Shown here one piece after another: positions 7,324 through 13,715 of a stretch of 16,272 nt of DNA (its first letter is position 1; every line of letters begins with the position of its first letter). Under the pieces are notes generated by a model that saw only the letters and a list, made by a program, of their open reading frames with translations, did no database searches and was not told where the DNA came from. A program made the translations under genes and the position numbers. The stretch is taken from NCBI GenBank assembly GCA_963693635.1, contig CAVOBC010000070.1, positions 1 to 16,272 on the forward strand, read 5' to 3'. Origin of the DNA: CAVOBC01 sp963693635 (GTDB lineage: Bacteria > Pseudomonadota > Gammaproteobacteria > Pseudomonadales > Azotimanducaceae).

Positions 7324-8812
7324 TTACCATGAGAAATGCAGCGGAACCTGCAGGGCCAGTGCCCAACAGAACTGCAACCGGAGCAACCACCAGCGCGTCT
7401 CATGCTTCTGCTCCGCCAAGAACTCTGCCAAAAACGCGAACGCCAGAAATACAAACAGACCGCCCCAGGGGCGCGACACCTCGCCCGGCCCATTGGAGTG
7501 AACTGCGAGCGCTCCTAAAAGCATAGCAAGCGCCAGGTTACGCAGGCGCCAGCCGGCAACATTTCGATTCATATTCCTGGCCAGGCCAATCAACACTTAG
7601 AGCAGCACAGGACCGGCAAAGATCAGGAAGTCAGAGATCGCCATGACTCGTTCATTGAGCGCACGCGCATAATCGCCACGACTGAGGATCGCAACCATCG
7701 TCGTTCCACTGCTCTTTTGGACGGACGCGAGAAAACCGTCGAGCAAGTGAAAGCCGGTCAACCACGCTTGCCCGACAACCGCGAGCGCAACCACGGCAAC
7801 CACAACCGCGGCATGCGGCAGCGCGCGCCGTAGGTACCCCCACAACTGTCCAGTTCTCACATCCGTGTTGAATGAATACATCGCCGGCAACAAAACGACC
7901 GCGCCATAGGACAAACTGGCCGCAAGCGCCAACAGACATCCTGCAGCCGCGGAAAGGGCATATCTGCCCTCATCAAGCGCGACCCAACTCACCGCCATGG
8001 TCATCGCAACCAGTGCGTAAAAGACGGCGTCGTCGGATCTCCCGTAGACCAGGAGCGCAGGCACCAACAAGCACGCCAGCGCACCCTGCAGTGCAGTGAC
8101 ATCGTCGAACCGGCGCCGCAGCGCCCACAACATCACGGGAAGACCCAGTGCAAAAATACACACGTTGACCACGGACAAGCCGAGTGGCGAGGCACTACCG
8201 ATCAGCAGTTGCCAGTAGACGACAGACGCAGCGGGGTGCGACGTGGAATGCGGGGCCTGATAGCCCGGCTCGATCAGTCCGGCAACGCGATCAGTGTGGG
8301 TCGCAAAGGTCTCGGCAACCGTCGCATTGATTGAGGCATCGTGCAGATGGTGCACCGAACTGGCGATGCCGAGGTTTCCGCCCACAAACCCGCCATGGAT
8401 GCCGCCAAAAGAGAGCAGTATCACGACACTGAAACCCCAAAGCATGGCGTATCGCCACGCGCTGGATGCAACCTGCTGGCCGATTCGCGGGAGCAGATAG
8501 ACCGCGGCACCGCAAACGGCGAGGTATGGCAGACCGTCCAGAACACCATAGTTAGGGTGTGCAATCCGAATCGGGTAAAACTTGTCGACGGCATAGAGCG
8601 AGAGATCCGTCGCCATTAACGCGCCGCCTACGAGCGCGCGCGATTAGCAACAGGCCCAGGAAGTACAGCCAGTAGCGGACGGCGTCCCGACCAACGGCGT
8701 CATCGATCAGCGCGGCATGCCGCCGCAGCGCATAGAGGACCATGGGAAAAGCCGCAAACGAGCCCAGCAGCAAGATCGTGACCGCATTCACGTTCAAGTC
8801 CGCTGAAGTCAT
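7324..8812 (-). pseudogene. polytopic membrane protein, GT-C-like glycosyltransferase, broken twice
   Basis: Three pieces read as one membrane protein of about 496 residues. The first, from ATG 8812 with GGAGGG 7 bases upstream, gives two hydrophobic segments up to residue 59. There the frame shifts in a (CG)4 tract at 8635-8642, and the protein continues in the frame that holds an ATG at 8616. That part runs to an in-frame TAA at 7597-7599, after which the same frame goes on for 90 more residues, with further hydrophobic segments and a GEVSRPW motif. A HHLHDASINAT segment and a STSHPAAS segment (compare the HPPG motifs of some GT-C proteins) suggest a membrane glycosyltransferase, at low certainty. 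It heads the cluster with the FkbM and GT2-GtrA genes. It could be a real pseudogene, a phase-variable gene or a victim of sequence errors. Confidence 0.75.
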
Positions 8813-8939
8813 CCCGGTTCCCTCCGTCTTGCCTGGCTTCCGTGAAGTTTAGGTCTCGGCGGCATGCTCATCGACGCACGCTAATAGCGTTACTACGACA
8901 TCAAATGGAGACGCTATAGGGGCACACCAACGCGCCCGT
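8813..8939. promoter_or_regulatory. upstream region of the minus-strand glycan cluster
   Basis: This 127-bp gap separates the second amidase stop (8940) from the first gene of the cluster (8812). It ends in the strong GGAGGG SD of that gene. It contains the palindrome ACGCTA-A-TAGCGT at 8878-8890 and a further ACGCTA half-site at 8911-8916, arranged like an operator. No consensus -35/-10 pair is clear. Confidence 0.4.
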
Positions 8940-10370
8940 TCAGGACGGGACGGGGCGGCGGAGTGCATCCACGGTCGAAAACGCCGATTCGATTGCCTGG
9001 GCGGTGGAAAGCAGCGCGTGATCCCCGTACATCCGCCCGACGACCTGGATGCCGAACGGCGTTCCCTGATGATCGAGTCCGCACGGCAGGGACACCACGG
9101 GATGGCCGATGACCGTCAACGCTGCCGTCAGCGCCAGCCAGGCCATGTAGTTATCGACGGCAACCCCGTCGATCTCGCCGGGGTTGCCGTCCCGCCACGG
9201 GAACGGCTGGACGCTCACACCGGGCAGGATCAGCACGTCGTAATGCTCGAAGATCGCAGTGAATTCCCGATATAACTCAACCTGACGACGACGGGCGGCC
9301 GCAATGTCACGCATCGATGTCGTCAGCGCCGCATTCCAGGTAGCGAGCACGTTCGGATTGACGTCATCATCCCAGGCGTCCGCCATGTCGAGGTATTGGC
9401 TGACGAAGACATCCTGGCGGAGGTGCCAGTCAATATCCGGCGCCGACGTGAGATCGATAGCGTGCGGTTCCAGGGCCGCGAAGAATGGCGCCATCGCGGA
9501 CACCCGTTCTTCGAAGATCTGCCGCACTGCGTTTGAGACCAAAACGCCGCCCAGATCAGCGCTGACGGCCACGCGCTGGCGCGACAAATCCACCTCGTCG
9601 AGCGCCGCGAATCGGGCCGAATCGAGCGGAAACGCCATCGGATCTAATCCCGAGGTTGCCGTGCGCTCGGCGATCACCGAAAGCATCAGCCCGACATCTG
9701 CCACGCACCGCGCAATGGGACCCTGAAGGCTGTAGTGCGTCTGAGTCGTCGTGCGCTCTTCATTCGGCACGACGCCCGGCGACGCGCGGTAACCGACAAC
9801 CCCGCAGTAACTCGCGGGGATCCGCAAGCTGCCGCCATGATCCGAGCCGGTCGCCACCGGGACCATACCGGACGCGACTGCCACCGCAGAACCGCCTGAA
9901 CTGCCCCCGCACGTCAGTTCCTCATCGAAGGGGTTGCGCGTTGCACCGAAGAGACGATTCACGGTATTGGCGCCAATGCTGAATTCGGGAATGTTGGTCT
10001 TGCCCATGACGATGCCGCCCGCGCCGCGGATGCGGGCAACGATCCCCGCGTCTGCCTCTGGCACCTCGTCTCGGTAGAGTGGGCTGCCGAGTGTGGTACG
10101 GATTCCGGCGGTCCGCTGATTATCTTTGATAGCCACCGGCACGCCGTGGAGCGGACCGACATCGTCGCCCCGGGCGGCCGACGCGTCGGCCGCGGCGGCT
10201 TCGAGACGCGCCCGGTCAAACGCCGTCGTGACGACTGCATTCAAACGTGGATTCACTGCCTCGATGCAAGCAACCGACGCCTCGACAAGCTCTAGCGACG
10301 AGACCTCGGCACGACGGACCCGACGGGCTGCTTCGGTCGCGGACAATCGTTGAAAGCCCTCAGGTGTCAC
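8940..10370 (-). CDS. amidase-signature family hydrolase (second copy type)
   Basis: A 476-residue amidase from a GTG start. The catalytic triad is complete: Lys82 (VAIKDN), Ser157 in GGSSGG, and nucleophile Ser181 in SDHGGSLRIP, with the same 75 and 24 residue spacings as the amidase at 1336. An ATG further upstream at 10508 would add 46 residues but would overlap the divergent dehydrogenase; the GTG at 10370 has AGGGAGG 5 bases upstream and starts at the usual family N-terminus. A possible extended -10 (TGGTAAGAT) lies about 30 bases before it. The protein is clearly diverged from the first amidase, so the two are not a recent duplication. The substrate is unknown. No gatB or gatC is nearby, so a tRNA amidotransferase role is unlikely. 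Confidence 0.94.
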   Translation of the reverse strand: MTPEGFQRLSATEAARRVRRAEVSSLELVEASVACIEAVNPRLNAVVTTAFDRARLEAAAADASAARGDDVGPLHGVPVAIKDNQRTAGIRTTLGSPLYRDEVPEADAGIVARIRGAGGIVMGKTNIPEFSIGANTVNRLFGATRNPFDEELTCGGSSGGSAVAVASGMVPVATGSDHGGSLRIPASYCGVVGYRASPGVVPNEERTTTQTHYSLQGPIARCVADVGLMLSVIAERTATSGLDPMAFPLDSARFAALDEVDLSRQRVAVSADLGGVLVSNAVRQIFEERVSAMAPFFAALEPHAIDLTSAPDIDWHLRQDVFVSQYLDMADAWDDDVNPNVLATWNAALTTSMRDIAAARRRQVELYREFTAIFEHYDVLILPGVSVQPFPWRDGNPGEIDGVAVDNYMAWLALTAALTVIGHPVVSLPCGLDHQGTPFGIQVVGRMYGDHALLSTAQAIESAFSTVDALRRPVPS

Positions 10371-10398
10371 GGTGGCCTCCCTTTGCGGCAATCCATGG

Positions 10399-10404
10399 AT
10401 CTTA
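10399..10404 (-). promoter_or_regulatory. possible extended -10 of the second amidase
   Basis: On the minus strand TAAGAT is preceded by TGG, the extended -10 pattern. It lies 28 bases before the GTG, leaving room for the AGGGAGG SD in a short leader. No matching -35 is visible. Confidence 0.3.
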
Positions 10405-10434
10405 CCATGCGTTGCGACGCCGCCAGCCCACCCG

Positions 10435-10440
10435 TAAGCT
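10435..10440 (+). promoter_or_regulatory. possible -10 giving a leaderless dehydrogenase mRNA
   Basis: TAAGCT ends 6 bases before the dehydrogenase ATG and there is no SD in front of that ATG. This spacing would place the transcription start at the initiation codon. The hexamer matches only 3 of 6 consensus bases. Confidence 0.25.
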
Positions 10441-10446
10441 TGCCTC

Positions 10447-11229
10447 ATGACAAAACCCAGAACCATAGCCCTGACGGGAGGCTCTTCCGGAATCGGCGCG
10501 GCGGTCATCGACCGACTTCACGCTGCCGGCTGCCTGATCTTCAATCTCGACCGGGTCCCCAGCACGCGGCCCGGGGTCATGGAACTCGACTGCGACATCT
10601 CAAAACCTCACACAATCGACGCCGCCATCACTCAGCTACCAGACGAACTCGACGCCCTGATCAGCGTCGCGGGCGTCGCGCCTGGGATCGTCGACGACGA
10701 AACGCTCATCGCCATCAATTTTCTCGGCATGCGTCACCTCATCGAAGGGGTGCTCCCGCGTGTCATCGATAAAGGCAGTGTGGTTATTGTGGCGTCGAGT
10801 GCCGGACGGGACTGGCGGGACGAACCGCGGGTGCAGGATCTACTGGATACCGGAGACTTCGATGACGGATCAGCGTGGGTGCGTGAGAATGCCGACGCCG
10901 GGCAGGCAAACGCCTACAAGTTCTCCAAGCAGTGCTCGGCGGCATACACCTACCGCGCCGCGGGAATCGGTCGCGATCGATCCGTCCGCTTCAACTGCGT
11001 CAATCCAGGCATTGTTGAGACCGCGCTGTCCCCTCACTTTCAGAACATGCTTGGTGCGGATCGTTACGACCGCATCATCGCGGCCAGCAAGCGGGCCGGC
11101 ACGCCCCAGGACGTCGCTGAGGTCATCGAATACCTTGCCATCGGTCACTGCCAGTGGCTGAACGGCGTTGAACTCACAGTCGACGGCGGCTATTACGCAG
11201 GGATCGTCGGCGGGTGGATCGAGGCCTGA
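10447..11229 (+). CDS. short-chain dehydrogenase/reductase, HsdA-like
   Basis: A 260-residue classical SDR that oxidises or reduces a hydroxyl/ketone with NAD(P). The cofactor motif TGGSSGIG is at 10-17, the catalytic Ser at 117 or 118 in VASSAG, and the YxxxK pair at Tyr157 and Lys161. The usual NAG motif reads VAG (74-76). The long insert between the serine strand and the tyrosine (DLLDTGDFDDGSAWVREN region) and the late GATET-like NPGIVETAL match the arrangement in 3-alpha-hydroxysteroid dehydrogenase/carbonyl reductase of Comamonas (HsdA) as I recall it. A steroid substrate is not implied. No SD precedes the ATG. It is divergent from the amidase at 10370 across 76 bases and converges on the betaine operon. 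Confidence 0.93.
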   Translation: MTKPRTIALTGGSSGIGAAVIDRLHAAGCLIFNLDRVPSTRPGVMELDCDISKPHTIDAAITQLPDELDALISVAGVAPGIVDDETLIAINFLGMRHLIEGVLPRVIDKGSVVIVASSAGRDWRDEPRVQDLLDTGDFDDGSAWVRENADAGQANAYKFSKQCSAAYTYRAAGIGRDRSVRFNCVNPGIVETALSPHFQNMLGADRYDRIIAASKRAGTPQDVAEVIEYLAIGHCQWLNGVELTVDGGYYAGIVGGWIEA

Positions 11230-11259
11230 TCGGCTCTACAGAACGGGCACCGATCCGGG

Positions 11260-12099
11260 TTACTCAGCGTCGGGCCTCGCAAAGTGGAAGATGCCCCAGG
11301 TGAGATGGCCCTTGTCCGCGCCAACGACCCAATGGTTCAGGCCCTGAAGCATATTGTCGACGTATTCATGCGAGCAACGCTCGACCATCTCATCGTATCG
11401 ATCGCGTAGCGTCGCGCCAACGCGCGCGTAGTGCGTGCGCATTTGATGCGTGAGGTCCAACCATCCGCGCTCTTCGAAACCGCGTTTGCCTAGCTCTGCC
11501 CGGTAGAATGCGGGGCAGCCCAGAGAATTGAGGTGAATACGATCCAGGATGGGTTGCAGCACGCCCTGTGGACAGGCGTCTGACTGCATTGGGTCAGTGA
11601 AAATGAAGTGCCCGGGTGTTCGCAGCACTCGGCTCGCTTCATCCAGCACGCGCAAACGGTCACCGCTGTGCAGGATCGCGTCTTGAGACCATATGACGTC
11701 GAAGCTATCGTCAGGCTCGGGTATGTCCTCAAAACTGCCGTGCAGCACCTGCACCCGGTCGGCCATGCCGTCGCGGGTGGTCAAGCGGCGGTTGGACTCG
11801 TTCTGTGTTTCGCTCAGATTCAGGCACGTCACATGACAACCGACCTGGCCCGCCAGGAAACGGGCGGAACCTCCGTAGCCCGCGCCAAGGTCAATGATCC
11901 GATGGTGTTTCGACAGCGCCGGCAGCATGGATGCCATGTGCTCGACCGTGCGATGACTGGCGAGCGCAATGTCGTCGTCCGGATTTTCGTAAATGCCGAT
12001 ATGGATATCGTTGCCGCCCCAGATCGTGCTGTAGAACGCGTCGGCATCACTGCTGTCGTAGTACGCCTCAGCCTGCGCGACGGGATTACTTGAACTCAT
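11260..12099 (-). CDS. sarcosine/dimethylglycine N-methyltransferase
   Basis: A 279-residue SAM-dependent methyltransferase that converts sarcosine to dimethylglycine and then to glycine betaine, the major osmoprotectant. The AYYDSSDADAFYSTIWGG start (11-29), the DIHIGIY segment (31-37), SAM motif IIDLGAGYGGSAR (68-80), the WSQDAILHS segment (137-145), FTDPMQ (167-172) and the final HLTWGIFHF (265-273) match the Ectothiorhodospira SDMT as I recall it. I chose ATG 12099, not the frame's first ATG at 12147, because GGAGA lies 6 to 7 bases upstream and the protein then begins at the family N-terminus. The first 14 bases overlap the end of the GSMT gene, so the pair should be translationally coupled. 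Cytoplasmic. Confidence 0.95.
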   Translation of the reverse strand: MSSSNPVAQAEAYYDSSDADAFYSTIWGGNDIHIGIYENPDDDIALASHRTVEHMASMLPALSKHHRIIDLGAGYGGSARFLAGQVGCHVTCLNLSETQNESNRRLTTRDGMADRVQVLHGSFEDIPEPDDSFDVIWSQDAILHSGDRLRVLDEASRVLRTPGHFIFTDPMQSDACPQGVLQPILDRIHLNSLGCPAFYRAELGKRGFEERGWLDLTHQMRTHYARVGATLRDRYDEMVERCSHEYVDNMLQGLNHWVVGADKGHLTWGIFHFARPDAE

Positions 12100-12898
12100 A
12101 CGTCTTCTCCGCGACGTGCACGAAGAAGTCCGGGTCGTCGTCTTCATAGGTCTCCTGGAAATCGCCGTAGGTCGTGACCTTTTGGAACCCGACTTCGGTG
12201 AACAAGCGCCGCATATAGTCCTTGCGTAGTGGGAACATATTCAGCCGATAGACGCTGCCATCGGCGAACTCGTAGCGAAACCGGGCGAGGCCATCGTCAA
12301 CATGCTCCGGGGCGACGGACACTTGATCGCCACAGTAGTAGTACTTGTGCTTGCTCTCATAGCCGCGATCCATAATCGCGTCGTAGTTGCGCTGATCGAT
12401 GATGAGTAGTCCATCGTGGCGAAGCGCCGCGTAGAACTCTGCGAGCGCCCGGCGGCGATCCCGTTCGTCAAAGAGGTGTGTGAATGAGTTTCCGAGGCAG
12501 ATAATTGCGTCGTACTTCGAATGAATATCTCGATTCAGGAAGCGCCAGTCGGCATGCGTCGCGTTCAGGACCCGTCCGTGCGCACGCGCATTGTTAAAGG
12601 CTTTGGTGAGCATCTCGGCATTACCGTCGACACTTGTGACCTCGAAATCTGCCTCGAGTAACTGCACGGAATGGAATCCCGTTCCCGTTGCGACGTCGAG
12701 GATCTTGGCCTTGCCTCTGGCTTTCAGAATGTCGACGAAGAACTGTCCTTCGCTCTTGGCGCGGGCATCCCAATCGATCAGTTCATCCCATTTTTCAACG
12801 AAGGACTGGACGTACTCCTCATTGTAGTGATCCGTTTCTCGGACATTGGTCGGGTCGGCCCCGAAACCCTGTGCCTTGGCGGATACCGATGAGCTCAT
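12086..12898 (-). CDS. glycine/sarcosine N-methyltransferase
   Basis: A 270-residue SAM-dependent methyltransferase catalysing glycine to sarcosine to dimethylglycine, the first two steps of betaine synthesis. Visible hallmarks are GADPTNVRETDHY (13-25), WDELIDWDARAKSEG (37-51), SAM motif ILDVATGTGFHSVQL (66-80), the CLGNSFTHLF segment (134-143), IIDQRNYD (166-173), YYYCG (186-190), PEHVDDGLARF (197-207) and NMFPLRKDY (220-228). All match known halophile GSMTs closely. ATG 12898 has GGAGAAAAGG directly upstream. It is the first gene of a two-gene operon with SDMT and is divergent from the EctR-like regulator. No betaine transporter or SAM-synthesis gene is in the window. Confidence 0.97.
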   Translation of the reverse strand: MSSSVSAKAQGFGADPTNVRETDHYNEEYVQSFVEKWDELIDWDARAKSEGQFFVDILKARGKAKILDVATGTGFHSVQLLEADFEVTSVDGNAEMLTKAFNNARAHGRVLNATHADWRFLNRDIHSKYDAIICLGNSFTHLFDERDRRRALAEFYAALRHDGLLIIDQRNYDAIMDRGYESKHKYYYCGDQVSVAPEHVDDGLARFRYEFADGSVYRLNMFPLRKDYMRRLFTEVGFQKVTTYGDFQETYEDDDPDFFVHVAEKTYEFK

Positions 12899-13022
12899 CC
12901 TTTTCTCCTATTATTATTTCGTTCACGATGAATCAATGAGACTACCAGAAGGCACGCGACCCGTAAAACAGGCCTTTCTTCCCGGACACGGTCGAACTTT
13001 TGCATCGAACTCAACACATTTA

Positions 13023-13035
13023 TCGGAGTCTCCGA
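13023..13035. promoter_or_regulatory. palindrome TCGGAG-T-CTCCGA, operator candidate
   Basis: A perfect 6-bp dyad around a central T that lies between the -35 region and the -10 (13041-13046) of the MarR gene. A bound dimer there would block the regulator's own promoter. MarR proteins bind dyads of this kind, so autorepression is the natural reading, by inference. Confidence 0.45.
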
Positions 13036-13040
13036 GAGCG

Positions 13041-13046
13041 TACAAT
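13041..13046 (+). promoter_or_regulatory. -10 box TACAAT of the MarR gene
   Basis: TACAAT differs from TATAAT at one base. It ends 5 bases before the ATG at 13052, so transcription should begin at or next to the start codon, giving a leaderless mRNA. This fits the absence of a well-placed SD. Confidence 0.45.
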
Positions 13047-13051
13047 TGGCT

Positions 13052-13579
13052 ATGGGACACAAATACGAAGAAGTGCTGGTTGCACTACGGCAGATCATGC
13101 GGGCGACTGACCTGCATTCGAAACAACTCAAGAAGCTGACCGGACTAACGACCCCACAACTTGTGGTGTTGCTATCCCTGCAAGATCGAGGTGATGTCTC
13201 GGTTGGCGTTCTTGCCGATCGCATTAGTCTCAGTCAGGCAACGGTCACGAGCATTCTTGATCGCCTGGAAAGACAGGAACTGGTATCCCGGCGCCGAAAT
13301 GAGCAGGACCGACGCAAAGTCCACATCGACCTGACGGAGGCTGGGCGGGAACGTTTGCGCGATGCGCCAACAGCACTCCAGGACGCTTTCGTGCAGGCAT
13401 TCACTGCACTTGAGAAGTGGGAACAGAACCTGATCACGTCTGCGCTGCAACGTGTCGCCGTCATGATGAATGCGGAGACAATTGACGCCTCACCGCTCCT
13501 CGACATTCAATCGATCGCAGAAGCGTCTGTCGGCGCGCCGACGCTGGTTTCATCTGATCCGGATTCCGCGACTTCGTAG
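13052..13579 (+). CDS. MarR-family regulator, EctR/CosR-like
   Basis: A 175-residue winged-helix repressor. The HTH and wing span about residues 34-100: PQLVVLLSL helix (35-43), recognition helix SLSQATVTSILDRLERQ (59-75) and the DRRKVHIDLTEAG wing (86-98). Flanking helices (5-28 and 108-142) form the dimer interface. The LRQIMRATDLHSKQL start, the EKWEQNLITSALQRVAVMM segment and the IDASPLL end resemble EctR1 of Methylomicrobium and CosR of Vibrio, which control ectoine and betaine genes. The divergent GSMT-SDMT operon supports the same role, probably repression at low salinity. I use ATG 13052; a TTG at 13046 overlaps the -10. The residues after about 150 are polar and likely disordered. 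Confidence 0.9.
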   Translation: MGHKYEEVLVALRQIMRATDLHSKQLKKLTGLTTPQLVVLLSLQDRGDVSVGVLADRISLSQATVTSILDRLERQELVSRRRNEQDRRKVHIDLTEAGRERLRDAPTALQDAFVQAFTALEKWEQNLITSALQRVAVMMNAETIDASPLLDIQSIAEASVGAPTLVSSDPDSATS

Positions 13580-13591
13580 CGGCCGCGGAGT

Positions 13592-13615
13592 GCGCGACGC
13601 GGATCGCCGTCGCGC
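13592..13615 (+). terminator. hairpin after the MarR gene
   Basis: GCGCGACG pairs perfectly with CGTCGCGC around an 8-base loop, 12 bases after the MarR stop. The 8-bp all-strong stem fits a terminator, though no T-run follows, only a short AT-richer stretch. Confidence 0.45.
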
Positions 13616-13697
13616 TCGAACAGTTATTCGCAGAAGCTGTCCGGCCCACCCCATTTTGCCAATGGGCATGTCGTTGTCATGGTCGATCGGCGGACCC

Positions 13698-13715
13698 GCC
13701 TGATCCCAGTCAGGC
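13698..13715 (-). terminator. hairpin over the FAD oxidase stop codon
   Basis: GCCTGA and TCAGGC pair around a 6-base loop. On the minus strand the oxidase TGA (13712-13710) lies in the 5' arm. It may end the oxidase transcript or protect its 3' end, but no T-tract follows. Confidence 0.3.

Larger units (their letters stand above)
12899..13051. promoter_or_regulatory. divergent promoter region, betaine operon / MarR regulator
   Basis: This 153-bp gap holds the start signals of both units. On the plus side TACAAT at 13041-13046 (5 of 6 consensus) ends 5 bases before the regulator ATG. On the minus side the leader ends in the GSMT SD. Candidate minus-strand hexamers (TTTTAC and TAGTCT, 18 apart) are weak. 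The AT-rich part next to the GSMT start and the palindrome at 13023-13035 make this the likely salt-responsive switch. Confidence 0.6.

Noticed and set aside
10371..10508. N-terminal extension of the second amidase
   Set aside because: It would overlap the divergent dehydrogenase gene by about 60 bases, and the GTG at 10370 has a near-perfect SD.
12100..12147. Upstream start for SDMT
   Set aside because: The 16 added residues are Arg/Ser/Thr-rich shadow of the GSMT C-terminus; the ATG at 12099 matches the family N-terminus and has an SD.
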